Below are positions 1 through 7,822 of a DNA stretch of 64,000 bases, piece by piece. Every line of letters starts with the position of its first letter. Position 1 is the stretch's first letter. Position numbers and translations under genes: made by a program. The notes beneath the pieces are model-generated. The model did not search any database. It saw only the letters and a list, made by a program, of their open reading frames with translations, and was not told where the DNA came from. The DNA comes from Verrucomicrobiales bacterium (GTDB taxonomy: Bacteria > Verrucomicrobiota > Verrucomicrobiia > Limisphaerales > UBA9464): the NCBI GenBank assembly GCA_027488845.1, contig JAIYBC010000012.1, forward strand, positions 1 through 64,000, written 5' to 3'.

Positions 1-95
1 CCGTGAAGCGTCGGGCCCGTGGCTACCGCACTGTCGAATACATGACCGCCATGCTCTACTTCGTCGCAGGCAAACTCTCCCTACCCTGCCACTGA
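1..95 (+). CDS. C-terminal end of a transposase, probably ISL3-like (cut by window edge)
   Basis: Reading from base 3 gives about 30 residues ending in a stop at 93-95. The string KRRARGYRTVEYMTAML followed by FVAGKLSLPCH resembles the extreme C-terminus of DDE transposases of the ISL3 type, where a basic RARGYR segment precedes a final hydrophobic helix. Only the tail is visible, so the catalytic residues and the left end of the element cannot be seen, and no terminal inverted repeat was identified. The family call rests on one short motif. It would fit an insertion sequence that abuts the decayed gene at 81-437. Confidence 0.5.
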   Translation, partial: VKRRARGYRTVEYMTAMLYFVAGKLSLPCH

Positions 96-437
96 CCCAC
101 TGAAAGTGACGAGGAACCGGAACGGTTCGGCCTCCCGGACGGCCTCCACCTCGAAGGTGACCTGCTGCTCCGGGGACAACGCCTGCCAGAACGCGTCAAA
201 AGGCTCGTCCTCAAAAGGGCCCTTCTGTGGCTCTACAGCAGGCGTTCGTTTCGGGGCACCCCGTGGCAAGGGTCGCCCCTGAGGAATCGAACCACGGGCC
301 TTGTAGCCCTCCTGGATGGCCTTCACCCGGTAGCCGGGCAGGTTGCGAACGCCTTTGCCCTTCCGGGACACCGAGGCGAGCTGCCAGCGGAAACTCTCCG
401 CACCCTTGGCACCCCTGGTTGTGAAAACCCCTGCCAC
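81..437 (-). pseudogene. Probable remnant of a Rep-like (plasmid/phage replication initiator) protein
   Basis: The minus strand encodes about 118 residues. Two stretches resemble the C-terminal part of replication-initiator proteins: NLPGYRVKAIQEGYKA, compared with the usual NPAGFLVRAIREGY, and a later FDAFWQALSPEQQ segment. The N-terminal DNA-binding half is absent. The last residues are encoded by DNA that also carries the transposase tail, so the frame looks cut by an insertion. This could instead be a chance reading frame in GC-rich DNA; confidence is low. No partner replication or partition gene is visible. Confidence 0.3.
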
Positions 438-450
438 CTACCTTCGATCC

Positions 451-490
451 CCCCTTCAACCCTTCAACCCTTCATCCCTCCACCTCCCCC
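451..490 (+). repeat. Short CCCTTCAA-type tandem repeat (copy 1)
   Basis: An 8-base unit, CCCTTCAA, repeats about three times and then degrades into a C/T-rich tail. It lies in the gap between the Rep-like remnant and glcD. The same unit appears at 7641-7685 (opposite orientation) and 11551-11655, and a degenerate copy lies at 37522-37565. All copies are intergenic. Confidence 0.75.
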
Positions 491-542
491 TGCCCCGCCT
501 GCGGCCTTGAATCCGATCCGGTCGGGTCCAACCTAGTTCGAC

Positions 543-1922
543 ATGCCGCTGTCATCCGATGTCCTCACGGAACTCCACGGCCGCTTCGGGCCGGATTCCC
601 TGCTGACCGCGCCCGAGGACCTCATCCCCTACTCCTTCGACGGTACCGCGGCCCTTTCCCAGATGCCCGGCTGCGTCGTCTTCGTCAGCTCGGCCGAGGA
701 GGTCCGCTGGGTGCTGCAGCTGGCCAACCGCCGACGCGTGCCCGTCGTCACCCGCGGCTCCGGCACCGGGCTCAGCGGCGGCTCGCTGCCGGTGCCCGAC
801 TGCATCGTGCTCTGCACCGTGAGGATGAGCCGGATCCTCGAGGTGGACGCCGCCAACCTCACCATGGAGGTCGAGCCCGGCGTCACCACCGTGCAGGTCG
901 CGGAGGCCGCCGCAGCCGTGGGACTCTTCTATCCGCCGGACCCGGGTTCGATGCGCATCAGCACCCTGGGCGGAAACGTCGCCGAGAACTCCGGCGGACT
1001 CCGCGGACTGAAGTACGGAATCACCCGCAACTACGTCATGGGCCTGGAGGTGGTGCTGCCCGACGGCGAGATCCTGAAGACGGGCAACAAGTGCGTGAAG
1101 GACGTCGCCGGCTATTCGCTGAAGGACCTGTTCGTCGGGAGCGAGGGCACGTTGGGCGTGATGACCCGCATACTTCTGCGCCTGATCCCGAAGCCGGCCG
1201 CGAAGCGCACCCTCATCGCCACCTTCCCGGCGATGGATTCCGCGGCGCAGACGGTCTCCGACATCATCGCGGCGCGGATCATCCCGTGCACGCTGGAGTT
1301 CCTGGACCGAACGACGATCCGCTGCGTGGAGGACTTCGCGAAGATCGGCCTGCCGGACTGCGAGGCGCTGTTGCTGATGGAGACGGACGGCCATCCGGCG
1401 CAGGTCGCGGACGAGGCGGCTCAGATGGCGGAGATCGCGCGTCGCAACGGGAGCGACTCGATCCGGATCGCGGCGGACGAGGCGGAAGCCACGGCGTTGG
1501 CGACGGCGCGGAGATCGGCGTTCAGCGCGTTGGCCCGGGTGGCGCCGACCACGATCCTCGAGGACGCGACCGTGCCCCGGAGCGAACTGGCGCGGATGAT
1601 CCGGTTCGTCGAGGGCGTGGCCAAGCGGCACCGGCTCCGGATCGGGACCTTCGGGCACATGGGCGACGGCAACCTCCATCCGACCTTCCTGACGGACGAG
1701 CGGAAGGCCGACGAGATGGCGCGGGTGCACCAGGCGTTCCGGGAGATCTTCGACGAGGCGATCCGGCTCGGGGGGACGATCACGGGCGAGCACGGCGTCG
1801 GCGTGGCGAAGAAGGAGTTCCTGCCGGCGTTCCTCGGCGACGCGCAGATCCGCGTGATGCGCGCGCTGCGACGGGAACTCGACCCCAACGGCATCCTGAA
1901 TCCGGGCAAGATGTTCGACTGA
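543..1922 (+). CDS. glcD: FAD-linked glycolate/D-lactate oxidase subunit (GlcD family)
   Basis: The 459-residue product matches flavin oxidases of the GlcD / D-lactate dehydrogenase group, which oxidise 2-hydroxy acids in the cytoplasm or at the inner membrane. The N-terminal FAD_binding_4 domain shows VVTRGSGTGLSGG near residue 70 and a GGNVAENSGGLRG loop near 145. The C-terminal FAD-oxidase domain shows GHMGDGNLHPTF near 372 and GEHGVGVAKKEF near 415, followed by the usual LDPNGILNPGKMF end. Length is normal for GlcD. The usual partners GlcE and the iron-sulfur subunit GlcF are not adjacent, so the physiological electron acceptor is unknown. A SirB1-type gene follows after 20 bases, probably in the same transcript. 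Confidence 0.88.
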   Translation: MPLSSDVLTELHGRFGPDSLLTAPEDLIPYSFDGTAALSQMPGCVVFVSSAEEVRWVLQLANRRRVPVVTRGSGTGLSGGSLPVPDCIVLCTVRMSRILEVDAANLTMEVEPGVTTVQVAEAAAAVGLFYPPDPGSMRISTLGGNVAENSGGLRGLKYGITRNYVMGLEVVLPDGEILKTGNKCVKDVAGYSLKDLFVGSEGTLGVMTRILLRLIPKPAAKRTLIATFPAMDSAAQTVSDIIAARIIPCTLEFLDRTTIRCVEDFAKIGLPDCEALLLMETDGHPAQVADEAAQMAEIARRNGSDSIRIAADEAEATALATARRSAFSALARVAPTTILEDATVPRSELARMIRFVEGVAKRHRLRIGTFGHMGDGNLHPTFLTDERKADEMARVHQAFREIFDEAIRLGGTITGEHGVGVAKKEFLPAFLGDAQIRVMRALRRELDPNGILNPGKMFD

Positions 1923-1942
1923 CACGAACGGGAGCGACCGCG

Positions 1943-2821
1943 ATGGAACCCGCCCACCGACCCGAAAAGCCGACGGAACCGCCGCCCTCACCGGAGCGTC
2001 AGCAGGCGCTGTTGACGTTGTTGGCGGACGAGGACGCCGCGGTGTCCGATGCGATCCGGGAGCGGTTGCTCGCCGGCGGCGCGACGACGATGGCGTGGTT
2101 GTCGCGGCACCGCGCACATCCGGATGCGGAGATCCGCCGACGCGTCCGGGCCCTGCTGCTCCAGGACGGACGCAGCCGCGCGGACGTCGAGTTCCTGAAC
2201 TTCTGCAACCGGCAGGCCGAGCACTTCGACCTCGAGGACGCCTGCTGGATGCTGGCCCGCACCCGGAATCCCGACGCCCCTGTGGAAGCCTACCGGGCGC
2301 AGCTCGACGGATGGGCGGAACAGGCGCGGCCCGCGGTGGAACTCGCGGCCGACGGCGTCGGCGTGGCGGCGGCCCTGAGCCACGTCCTGTTCGTGGAGCA
2401 CGGCTTCCGCGGGAACACGGAGGACTACTACGATCCGCTCAACTCCTACCTCGACGCGGTGATGGACCGCCGCCGGGGCATCCCGATCACGTTGTGCGCG
2501 CTCTACCAGTTCACCGCGCGCCGATTGGGTCTGCCGGTCACGGGCATCGGGATGCCGGGCCACTTCCTCTGCCGCTACCAGACCGTGCACGAGGAACTGT
2601 TCCTCGATCCGTTCCACGGCGGGGTGGTGGTCTCCCGGGCCGAGGCTCGCCGCCGGCTGTCGCACTTCTCGTTGGACGACCTGGACTCGCATCTCCAGCC
2701 GCTGAGCGCCCGTCGTTGCCTGCAGCGGATGATCTCGAACCTCCAGGTGATCCACCGGGAACGGAAGGACACCGAGGACTCCCTCCGGCTCGAGCGCTAC
2801 CTGATGCTGCTCAGCCGTTGA
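1943..2821 (+). CDS. SirB1-type transglutaminase-like protein
   Basis: The 292-residue product carries the SirB1 N-terminal (transglutaminase-like) domain in its second half: EDYYDPLNSYLDAVMDRRRG, then IPITLCALYQFTARRLGLPV and GIGMPGHFLCRY. The first 90 residues are helical and Arg/Glu-rich. Family members occur widely, sometimes with a TPR domain, and have no firmly known enzymatic role. The ATG at 1943 was chosen because GGGAG precedes it by about eight bases and the family-like sequence begins downstream. It follows glcD closely. Its last 11 bases overlap the convergent miaB gene. Confidence 0.8.
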   Translation: MEPAHRPEKPTEPPPSPERQQALLTLLADEDAAVSDAIRERLLAGGATTMAWLSRHRAHPDAEIRRRVRALLLQDGRSRADVEFLNFCNRQAEHFDLEDACWMLARTRNPDAPVEAYRAQLDGWAEQARPAVELAADGVGVAAALSHVLFVEHGFRGNTEDYYDPLNSYLDAVMDRRRGIPITLCALYQFTARRLGLPVTGIGMPGHFLCRYQTVHEELFLDPFHGGVVVSRAEARRRLSHFSLDDLDSHLQPLSARRCLQRMISNLQVIHRERKDTEDSLRLERYLMLLSR

Positions 2822-4199
2822 CCGCGGCCGCGGCGGCGTCTTCGAGCCCGATGATGGCGGGGTTGCCGTAGAGGGTGAAGCTGCCGGCACGTTCGATGCG
2901 CAGCCGGAGCAGTTCCCCGACATGCCGCGGGGAGCCCTCGAAGACCACGATCTTGTTGCTGCGGGTGCGGCCCTCGTAGCGGGCGGCGTTCCGGTGGCTG
3001 GGGCCCTCGACGAGGATCTCCACCTCCTGGCCGACCAGGGCGTGGTACTTGGCCATCGCCATCTCGTTGATGACGGCGAGCAGGCGCTGGTGGCGTTCCT
3101 CGATGACCTCCTCGGGAAGCTGGTCCGGCATCTCGGCCGCCGGGGTGTCGCGACGTCGGCTGTACTTGTAGACGTACGCCTGGTCGAAGCCGACCTCGCG
3201 GCAGAGCGAAAGGGTGTCGGCGAAGTCCTCCTCCGTCTCACCCGGGAAGCCCACGATGATGTCCGTGGTCACCCCGATGTCCGCCCGGACCTCGCGCAGC
3301 CGCCGGATGATCCCGAGGTAGCGCTCCCGGGTGTAGCCGCGGTGCATGAGCTTCAGCAGCCGATCCGAACCGCTCTGGACCGGCAGATGCGCGCACTCCG
3401 CCAGCTTCGGCAGACGTCCGAACGCCGCGATGAGGTCGTCCCCGTAGCCCTTGGGATGCGGCGACGTGAAGCGGATGCGGTGGATGCCGGGGATCTCGTG
3501 GACGGCCTCGACGAGCTGGAGGAAGGCGCTGCGGCCGTCGACGACCGGGTAGAGCCGGCGTCCGTAGCTGGTGACGATCTGGCCGAGGAGGGTGATCTCG
3601 CGGACGCCGCGTTCGGCGAGACCGCGGCATTCGGCCACGATGTCCTCGATGGTGCGGCTCCGTTCGGCGCCGCGGGTGGAGGGGACGATGCAGAAGGTGC
3701 AGTGCTGGTTGCAGCCCTGCATGATGCTGACGAAGGCGGTCACCGCGCCGGAGCCGCCCTTGCCGGTCTGGGGCAGGTGCTCGCGGATCGCCGACTGGCT
3801 GTCGGCCTCCTCGGCGACGTCCACGACCTCGGATTTCCGACCGGCGAGCAGGTCGTCAAGGAACTCGCCGGTGCGATGGAACTTCTGGGTGCCGACGACC
3901 AGCCGGACGCCGTTTGAAGGCTGCACGAGTTCTCCGCCGCGGCTCTGGGCCATGCAACCGAGGTAGCCGAGCACCTGGGTGGAACCCTGCTTGCGGTTGT
4001 CCGCGGCGAGCGCGGTCATCTTGCCGATGGCCTTCTGCTCCGCGAGGTCGCGGACGCTGCAGGTGTTCAGGAGGACCACGTCGGCCCCGGTTTCGCTCTC
4101 CGAAAGCGTGTAGCCACGCGCGACCAACTGGGCGGCGACAGCCTCGCTGTCGCGCTCGTTCATCTGGCAGCCGTAGGTCTTGATGTAAACGCTGGGCAT
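2811..4199 (-). CDS. miaB: tRNA-2-methylthio-N6-dimethylallyladenosine synthase MiaB
   Basis: This is a 462-residue radical-SAM methylthiotransferase that modifies A37 of tRNAs reading UNN codons. The UPF0004 domain holds three cluster cysteines (Cys11 in TYGCQMNE, Cys47 in LLNTCSVRD, Cys82 in LGCMAQ). The radical-SAM cluster is CNQHCTFC at residues 163-170, followed by IVPSTRGAERSR. A C-terminal TRAM domain covers roughly the last 70 residues. MiaB is preferred over the related RimO and MtaB because of the IMQGCNQHCTFCIVP context and the length. It converges on the SirB1-type gene with an 11-base overlap. Confidence 0.93.
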   Translation of the reverse strand: MPSVYIKTYGCQMNERDSEAVAAQLVARGYTLSESETGADVVLLNTCSVRDLAEQKAIGKMTALAADNRKQGSTQVLGYLGCMAQSRGGELVQPSNGVRLVVGTQKFHRTGEFLDDLLAGRKSEVVDVAEEADSQSAIREHLPQTGKGGSGAVTAFVSIMQGCNQHCTFCIVPSTRGAERSRTIEDIVAECRGLAERGVREITLLGQIVTSYGRRLYPVVDGRSAFLQLVEAVHEIPGIHRIRFTSPHPKGYGDDLIAAFGRLPKLAECAHLPVQSGSDRLLKLMHRGYTRERYLGIIRRLREVRADIGVTTDIIVGFPGETEEDFADTLSLCREVGFDQAYVYKYSRRRDTPAAEMPDQLPEEVIEERHQRLLAVINEMAMAKYHALVGQEVEILVEGPSHRNAARYEGRTRSNKIVVFEGSPRHVGELLRLRIERAGSFTLYGNPAIIGLEDAAAAAVNG

Positions 4200-4395
4200 G
4201 GTCCGAAACCGCCGCGGAAGCTAGGTAGCGCGTCCGACGATGGGAAGGAGGAATGGCTTCGTCGGCCCGGAGACCGGCCTCACGCCTAGACGCCAACACG
4301 CTAACCGGACACCGAGCCCGAGGCCCCAGGAGTGATCACCTTGCTGTGTTCGGTTCCGATTCGGGAAGCGCGCGTTTTTCGCCTCACTCCCCCAA

Positions 4396-4418
4396 GCGGC
4401 TTTGCGGCTTGGCGTGCC
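4396..4418 (+). repeat. Copy of a dispersed GCGGCTTTGCGG-type element
   Basis: This lies in the 265-base gap between miaB and the TPR gene. The 23-base segment starting GCGGCTTTGCGGCTT matches the right arm of the palindromic element at 61381-61404 at 19 of 23 positions when aligned by eye. The rest of the gap (4200-4464) shows no coding potential that can be supported. Confidence 0.5.
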
Positions 4419-4464
4419 AATCTCCCCTGCGGCGCTTCCGGGAACCTCGCGGCCTTCCCGCCCG

Positions 4465-5250
4465 TCAGGAGAGCCGGCCGCGCAGCTTCTTGGCACGGGA
4501 GACCCACACCTTGTCGCGGGACTTCTGGAAGGACACCGCGTGCTTCTCGTCTTCGATCACCTCGTCGACCTCCCTGCGGGCGCCTTCGCGGTCGCCGGTT
4601 TCCGCAAGCAGTTCGGCGTATTGGACACGCGCCCGGGGATAGCTGTTGGTCTCGAGGACCTTCCTCCAGGAGGCGGCCGCATCGGACTTCCTGCCCACGA
4701 GGGTCTGGGCCTCGGCGAGCGCCATCATCGTGAAGCCGAAGTCGTGACGGGGATCCTCGCGGATGACGGATTCCAGGACCGGCAGGGATTCCTCGGCCCG
4801 CCCTTGGCGCAGCAGGCATTGGCCGAAGTGGCTCCGGGTGTCGATGTCCTCGGGATCCCGTTCCAAGGCGAGGCGGTACTCTGCCTCGGCCTTGGCCATC
4901 TTGCCCTGGGAGAAGTAGATGTCGGCGAGGTCGGAATGGTCGCGGGCCTTGTCGAGATGATGGATGCGGCCGAGCAGTTCCTTGATGCGCCGCCGGTCCG
5001 CGGCACCGGGCAGCTCGAAGCCACGCAGCCCCACGCCACCGCCGGCCGGGCCCTGCTGGCGGTACACCATGAAGTAGTAGAAGACCGCGCTGAGGACCGA
5101 GAAGAAGACGATGCACGCCACCCAGATCCATTCGCCGCGGCGGACGGCGTCGATGAGCATCCAGAGCTGGAAGGCGACGACGACCAGCCAAAGGAGCGGG
5201 TTGTCGGCCCAGCCCAGCGCGCCACTCAGATCCCGGATCAGTGCGAACAT
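4465..5250 (-). CDS. Membrane-anchored tetratricopeptide-repeat protein
   Basis: The 261-residue product starts MFALIRDLSGALGWADNPLL. It has two predicted membrane helices (about residues 18-35 and 41-62), a charged linker, and then helical repeats with the TPR pattern from about residue 90, for example DIYFSQGKMAKAEAEYRLAL and FGQCLLRQGRAEESLPVLE. The two-helix N-terminus resembles phospholipase-D-nuclease N-terminal or transporter-associated anchors. TPR domains usually mediate protein-protein contacts, so a scaffold role at the inner membrane is likely but the partner is unknown. The start at 5250 was preferred over upstream in-frame ATGs because those lie in sequence antisense to thrB. 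It is divergent from thrB. Confidence 0.75.
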   Translation of the reverse strand: MFALIRDLSGALGWADNPLLWLVVVAFQLWMLIDAVRRGEWIWVACIVFFSVLSAVFYYFMVYRQQGPAGGGVGLRGFELPGAADRRRIKELLGRIHHLDKARDHSDLADIYFSQGKMAKAEAEYRLALERDPEDIDTRSHFGQCLLRQGRAEESLPVLESVIREDPRHDFGFTMMALAEAQTLVGRKSDAAASWRKVLETNSYPRARVQYAELLAETGDREGARREVDEVIEDEKHAVSFQKSRDKVWVSRAKKLRGRLS

Positions 5251-5365
5251 CGGGCGGACATTAGACAGGCTCCGGGGCACCGGCCAGCGCCGAGGTCGAC
5301 CTTGTCGGGGAACGCGATGGAAGTTCGTTGAGCCCCGGGGTTCTTTTCCGTTTGATCCGCCGCCG

Positions 5366-6262
5366 ATGAACTCCGTGATCGTCCGCGTCCCCGGCACCAC
5401 CGCCAACCTCGGCTCCGGTTTCGACACCCTGGGTCTCGCCGTGGCGCTGCACAACCGGGTGACCGTGACCCGCCGCGCAGGCAAGGGCGCGACGGTCACC
5501 TCCCCGATCCCGGACGAGGCCCGTGCCGGTGCGACCGCGATGTTCGAGGCCGCGGCGGCCGCGTTCTTCAGGTCGGCGAAGCTCCGCACGTTCGGGTTCG
5601 ACGTCCACGTCGCAGGGGAGGTCCCGATGGCCCGCGGACTCGGATCGAGCGTCACGGCCCGGCTCGGCTGCGTCGCCGGACTCAACGCCCTTTGCGGATC
5701 CCCGCTGGACCGCCAGGGACTGCTCCAGATCGTCTCCGACCTCGAGGGCCATCCGGACAACGCCGCCCCGGCGGTGTACGGTGGATTCACCGCGGCCGGC
5801 TTCGTCGACGGCCAGGTGCGTTGCCTGCGTGTGCCATTGAAGCGGGATGTGCGCTTCGTGACGCTCATCCCGTCCTTCGAGGTCAGCACGCCCGAGGCGC
5901 GGAAGCTGGTTCCCCAAACCTTCAGCAAGCAGGACACGGTGCACGCGTTGAACCGCTCCGCCCTGGTGGCCACGGCGTTCGCGTTGGGGGATTACGGAGC
6001 CCTCGCAGGACTTTTCGACGATCGGGTGCACCAACCGTACCGGGCGGCGTTGATCCCCCAACTCGACCCGGTGATCCGTGCGGGCGTGAAGGCCGGTGCG
6101 ACGGGCGGATGGCTGAGCGGCAGCGGCTCGACCATCATGTGCCTCGCGGTCGCCGGCGCCGACACCGCCGCCATCGCCAAGGCCATGCTCGGGAAGCTGC
6201 GCGGTTCCGTCGTGCACGTCCTGCGACCGGACAACGACGGCGTGAAGGTGCTCCGCGCCTGA
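5366..6262 (+). CDS. thrB: Homoserine kinase
   Basis: The 298-residue GHMP-family kinase phosphorylates L-homoserine, the penultimate step to threonine. The N-terminus VRVPGTTANLGSGFDTLGLA is characteristic of ThrB, and the ATP-binding GHMP loop PMARGLGSSVTA lies near residues 87-98. DLEGHPDNAAPAVYGGF and the C-terminal GATGGWLSGSGSTIMCL segment complete the fold. The start ATG at 5366 fits the family N-terminus. No other threonine-pathway gene is adjacent. The gene is divergent from the TPR gene, with 115 bases between the two starts. Confidence 0.92.
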   Translation: MNSVIVRVPGTTANLGSGFDTLGLAVALHNRVTVTRRAGKGATVTSPIPDEARAGATAMFEAAAAAFFRSAKLRTFGFDVHVAGEVPMARGLGSSVTARLGCVAGLNALCGSPLDRQGLLQIVSDLEGHPDNAAPAVYGGFTAAGFVDGQVRCLRVPLKRDVRFVTLIPSFEVSTPEARKLVPQTFSKQDTVHALNRSALVATAFALGDYGALAGLFDDRVHQPYRAALIPQLDPVIRAGVKAGATGGWLSGSGSTIMCLAVAGADTAAIAKAMLGKLRGSVVHVLRPDNDGVKVLRA

Positions 6263-6267
6263 GGCGG

Positions 6268-6291
6268 GCCTGCGCACCGAAGGGTGCGGGC
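6268..6291 (+). terminator. Possible hairpin terminator after thrB
   Basis: A 6-bp stem, CGCACC / GGTGCG (6273-6278 and 6283-6288), with loop GAAG is flanked by GCC/GGC that can extend it past a two-base bulge. It lies just after the thrB stop. No clear T-run follows, so the assignment is tentative. Confidence 0.4.
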
Positions 6292-6456
6292 AAACCTGGT
6301 TCCGGATCTTTTGAGCGGGAAATGGAACGGAGACCGCAGCTCGGCAGCCGCGGCCACGTGCTGAAAAACGGGAATCGCAGATCAGGAATCCCGAATCCCC
6401 CGGGCGTGCTCAAGGAACCGAATGAGGTCGGTCCCCTCTCCAACGGAGCTTTCGGC

Positions 6457-7302
6457 TCAGACCACGAACTCGAGCTCGGGAGCCTTGGGCAAGGCGCCGA
6501 GGTCCTGTCCGCGACGCAGGAAGCGGCGGATGCTCTCCCGGCCCTTCTCGCCGTAGTCGAGCGTCCAGTGGTTCACGTACATCCCGACGAACCGGTCGGC
6601 GAGGTCCTGCCCCATGTCCCGGGCCCACTGCATGGAATGGGCGACCGCCTCGTCGCGGTGTTCGAGGGAGTAGCGGATGCTTCCCGTGAGGATGTCGCTC
6701 ACACGCCGGCGCAGTTCGGGCGCGTGGCGCTTGTGGATGACATTCCCGCCCAGCGGCAACGGCAGCCCGTCGTTCTCACGTCCCCACCAGATGCCGAGAT
6801 CCTCGCAGACCACCAGGCCTTCGTTGGCGTAGGTCAGCTGGCCCTCGTGGATGATGAGTCCCACGTCGGCCTTCCCCTCACGGACGGCCTCGAAGATCCG
6901 GTCGAAGGGCACCACGACGAACTGGAAGTCCTTGGAGGTCTTGCCGAGCCAGAGCTGCAGGGCGAGGAAGGCGCTGGTCATGACCCCGGGAACGGCGATG
7001 CGGAGTCCGGCGACCTCTTCCCGGGTGTAATGTTTCCGGGAGACCAGCATCGGACCGTATCCGTCGCCCATGCTCGCGCCGCTTGGGAGCAACGCGTACT
7101 GGTCGCAGACGTGGGCATAGGCGTGGATGCTGATCGCCGAGATGTCGAGTTCTCCGCGGGTGGCGCGTTCGTTCAGGGTCTGGATGTCCTGGAGGATGTG
7201 TTCGAACCGGAGTCCCGGCGTCGGGATGCGGTCACGGGCCAGCCCGTAGAACATGAATGCGTCGTCCGGATCCGGGGAATGGCCAAGGGTCAGTGTCTGC
7301 AT
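6457..7302 (-). CDS. mqnD: 1,4-dihydroxy-6-naphthoate synthase (futalosine menaquinone pathway)
   Basis: The 281-residue product begins with LTLGHSPDPDDAFMFYGLA, the hallmark of MqnD, which converts cyclic dehypoxanthinyl futalosine to 1,4-dihydroxy-6-naphthoate. The fold is a periplasmic-binding-protein-like type without a signal peptide. GKADVGLIIHEGQLTY and the C-terminal YVNHWTLDYGEKGRESIRRF fit the family, and the length is normal. The companion genes mqnA, mqnB, mqnC and mqnE are not in this window. Its presence implies menaquinone-based respiration via futalosine rather than the classical Men pathway. Confidence 0.9.
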   Translation of the reverse strand: MQTLTLGHSPDPDDAFMFYGLARDRIPTPGLRFEHILQDIQTLNERATRGELDISAISIHAYAHVCDQYALLPSGASMGDGYGPMLVSRKHYTREEVAGLRIAVPGVMTSAFLALQLWLGKTSKDFQFVVVPFDRIFEAVREGKADVGLIIHEGQLTYANEGLVVCEDLGIWWGRENDGLPLPLGGNVIHKRHAPELRRRVSDILTGSIRYSLEHRDEAVAHSMQWARDMGQDLADRFVGMYVNHWTLDYGEKGRESIRRFLRRGQDLGALPKAPELEFVV

Positions 7303-7640
7303 GTTGGCAGGGGAACACTACGGTGGAACTCCACGAAGTCGAGCCCGTGCACCCCAGACGGAAGAAACCCCGGGCCTTCCGAGGAAGACGAAATCCGCTC
7401 AAGCCGGACAGCATGGATGCCGATAACCGGATTGGACTCGACGGTCCGGCCATGACGCCAAGGAGGTGGGGCCGCACTTTCAGTCGAGTCCAACCCGAGG
7501 GCACCCTCGCGCCCAGCCGCAATGCTGCGGAGGAACGGGTAGCCAAAAATCCCGACTTACACAGCGAGCTCCGCGCCTCCGCGGGAGTTCAGTTCCCCGG
7601 CAGAACAATTTCCCGCTGAGACGCTGAGGGGTTCAGCAAT

Positions 7641-7685
7641 GGGTTGAAGGGTTGAAGGGTTGAAAGGTTGAAAGGTTAAATGGGG
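7641..7685 (-). repeat. CCCTTCAA-type tandem repeat (copy 2, inverted)
   Basis: About five imperfect units of TTGAAGGG / TTGAAAGG run along the plus strand, so the CCCTTCAA unit is on the minus strand here. It is the same repeat family as at 451-490 and 11551-11655. Confidence 0.75.
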
Positions 7686-7790
7686 CGAATCGAAGGAAAC
7701 CGACGCCTCTCTCCGCTCCGCGCACCCTGCTTCCCGCTCAACTCCTCCCGGCTTCCGCGCTGAAAGCTGAAAACTGAAAACCAGAAACTC

Positions 7791-7811
7791 AGGCGCGTTC
7801 CGAACGCGCCT
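7791..7811 (-). terminator. Hairpin terminator downstream of purD
   Basis: A perfect 9-bp stem, AGGCGCGTT / AACGCGCCT, with a three-base loop lies 12 bases past the purD stop. On the minus strand it is followed by a T-rich stretch (GAGTTTCTGGTTTTCAG), consistent with an intrinsic terminator for purD. Confidence 0.65.
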
Positions 7812-7822
7812 TCAGCCTTTCG

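Larger units (their letters stand above)
7303..7822. other. 520-base intergenic region with simple repeats
   Basis: The gap lies between the starts and ends of mqnD and purD (both minus strand). It holds a reverse-oriented TTGAAGGG tandem tract at 7641-7685, a short GCTGAGACGCTGAGG piece near 7616, an AGCTGAAAACTGAAAACC stretch near 7766, and a hairpin at 7791-7811. Open frames of 100-120 residues cross it on both strands but show no recognisable protein features and are rich in Arg, Pro and Ser, as expected from non-coding GC-rich DNA. No RNA gene was recognised. Confidence 0.6.

Noticed and set aside
7257-7619. A 120-residue plus-strand frame in the mqnD-purD gap
   Set aside because: There is no similarity to any family, it overlaps the mqnD start region, and its Arg/Pro-rich composition is that of non-coding DNA here.
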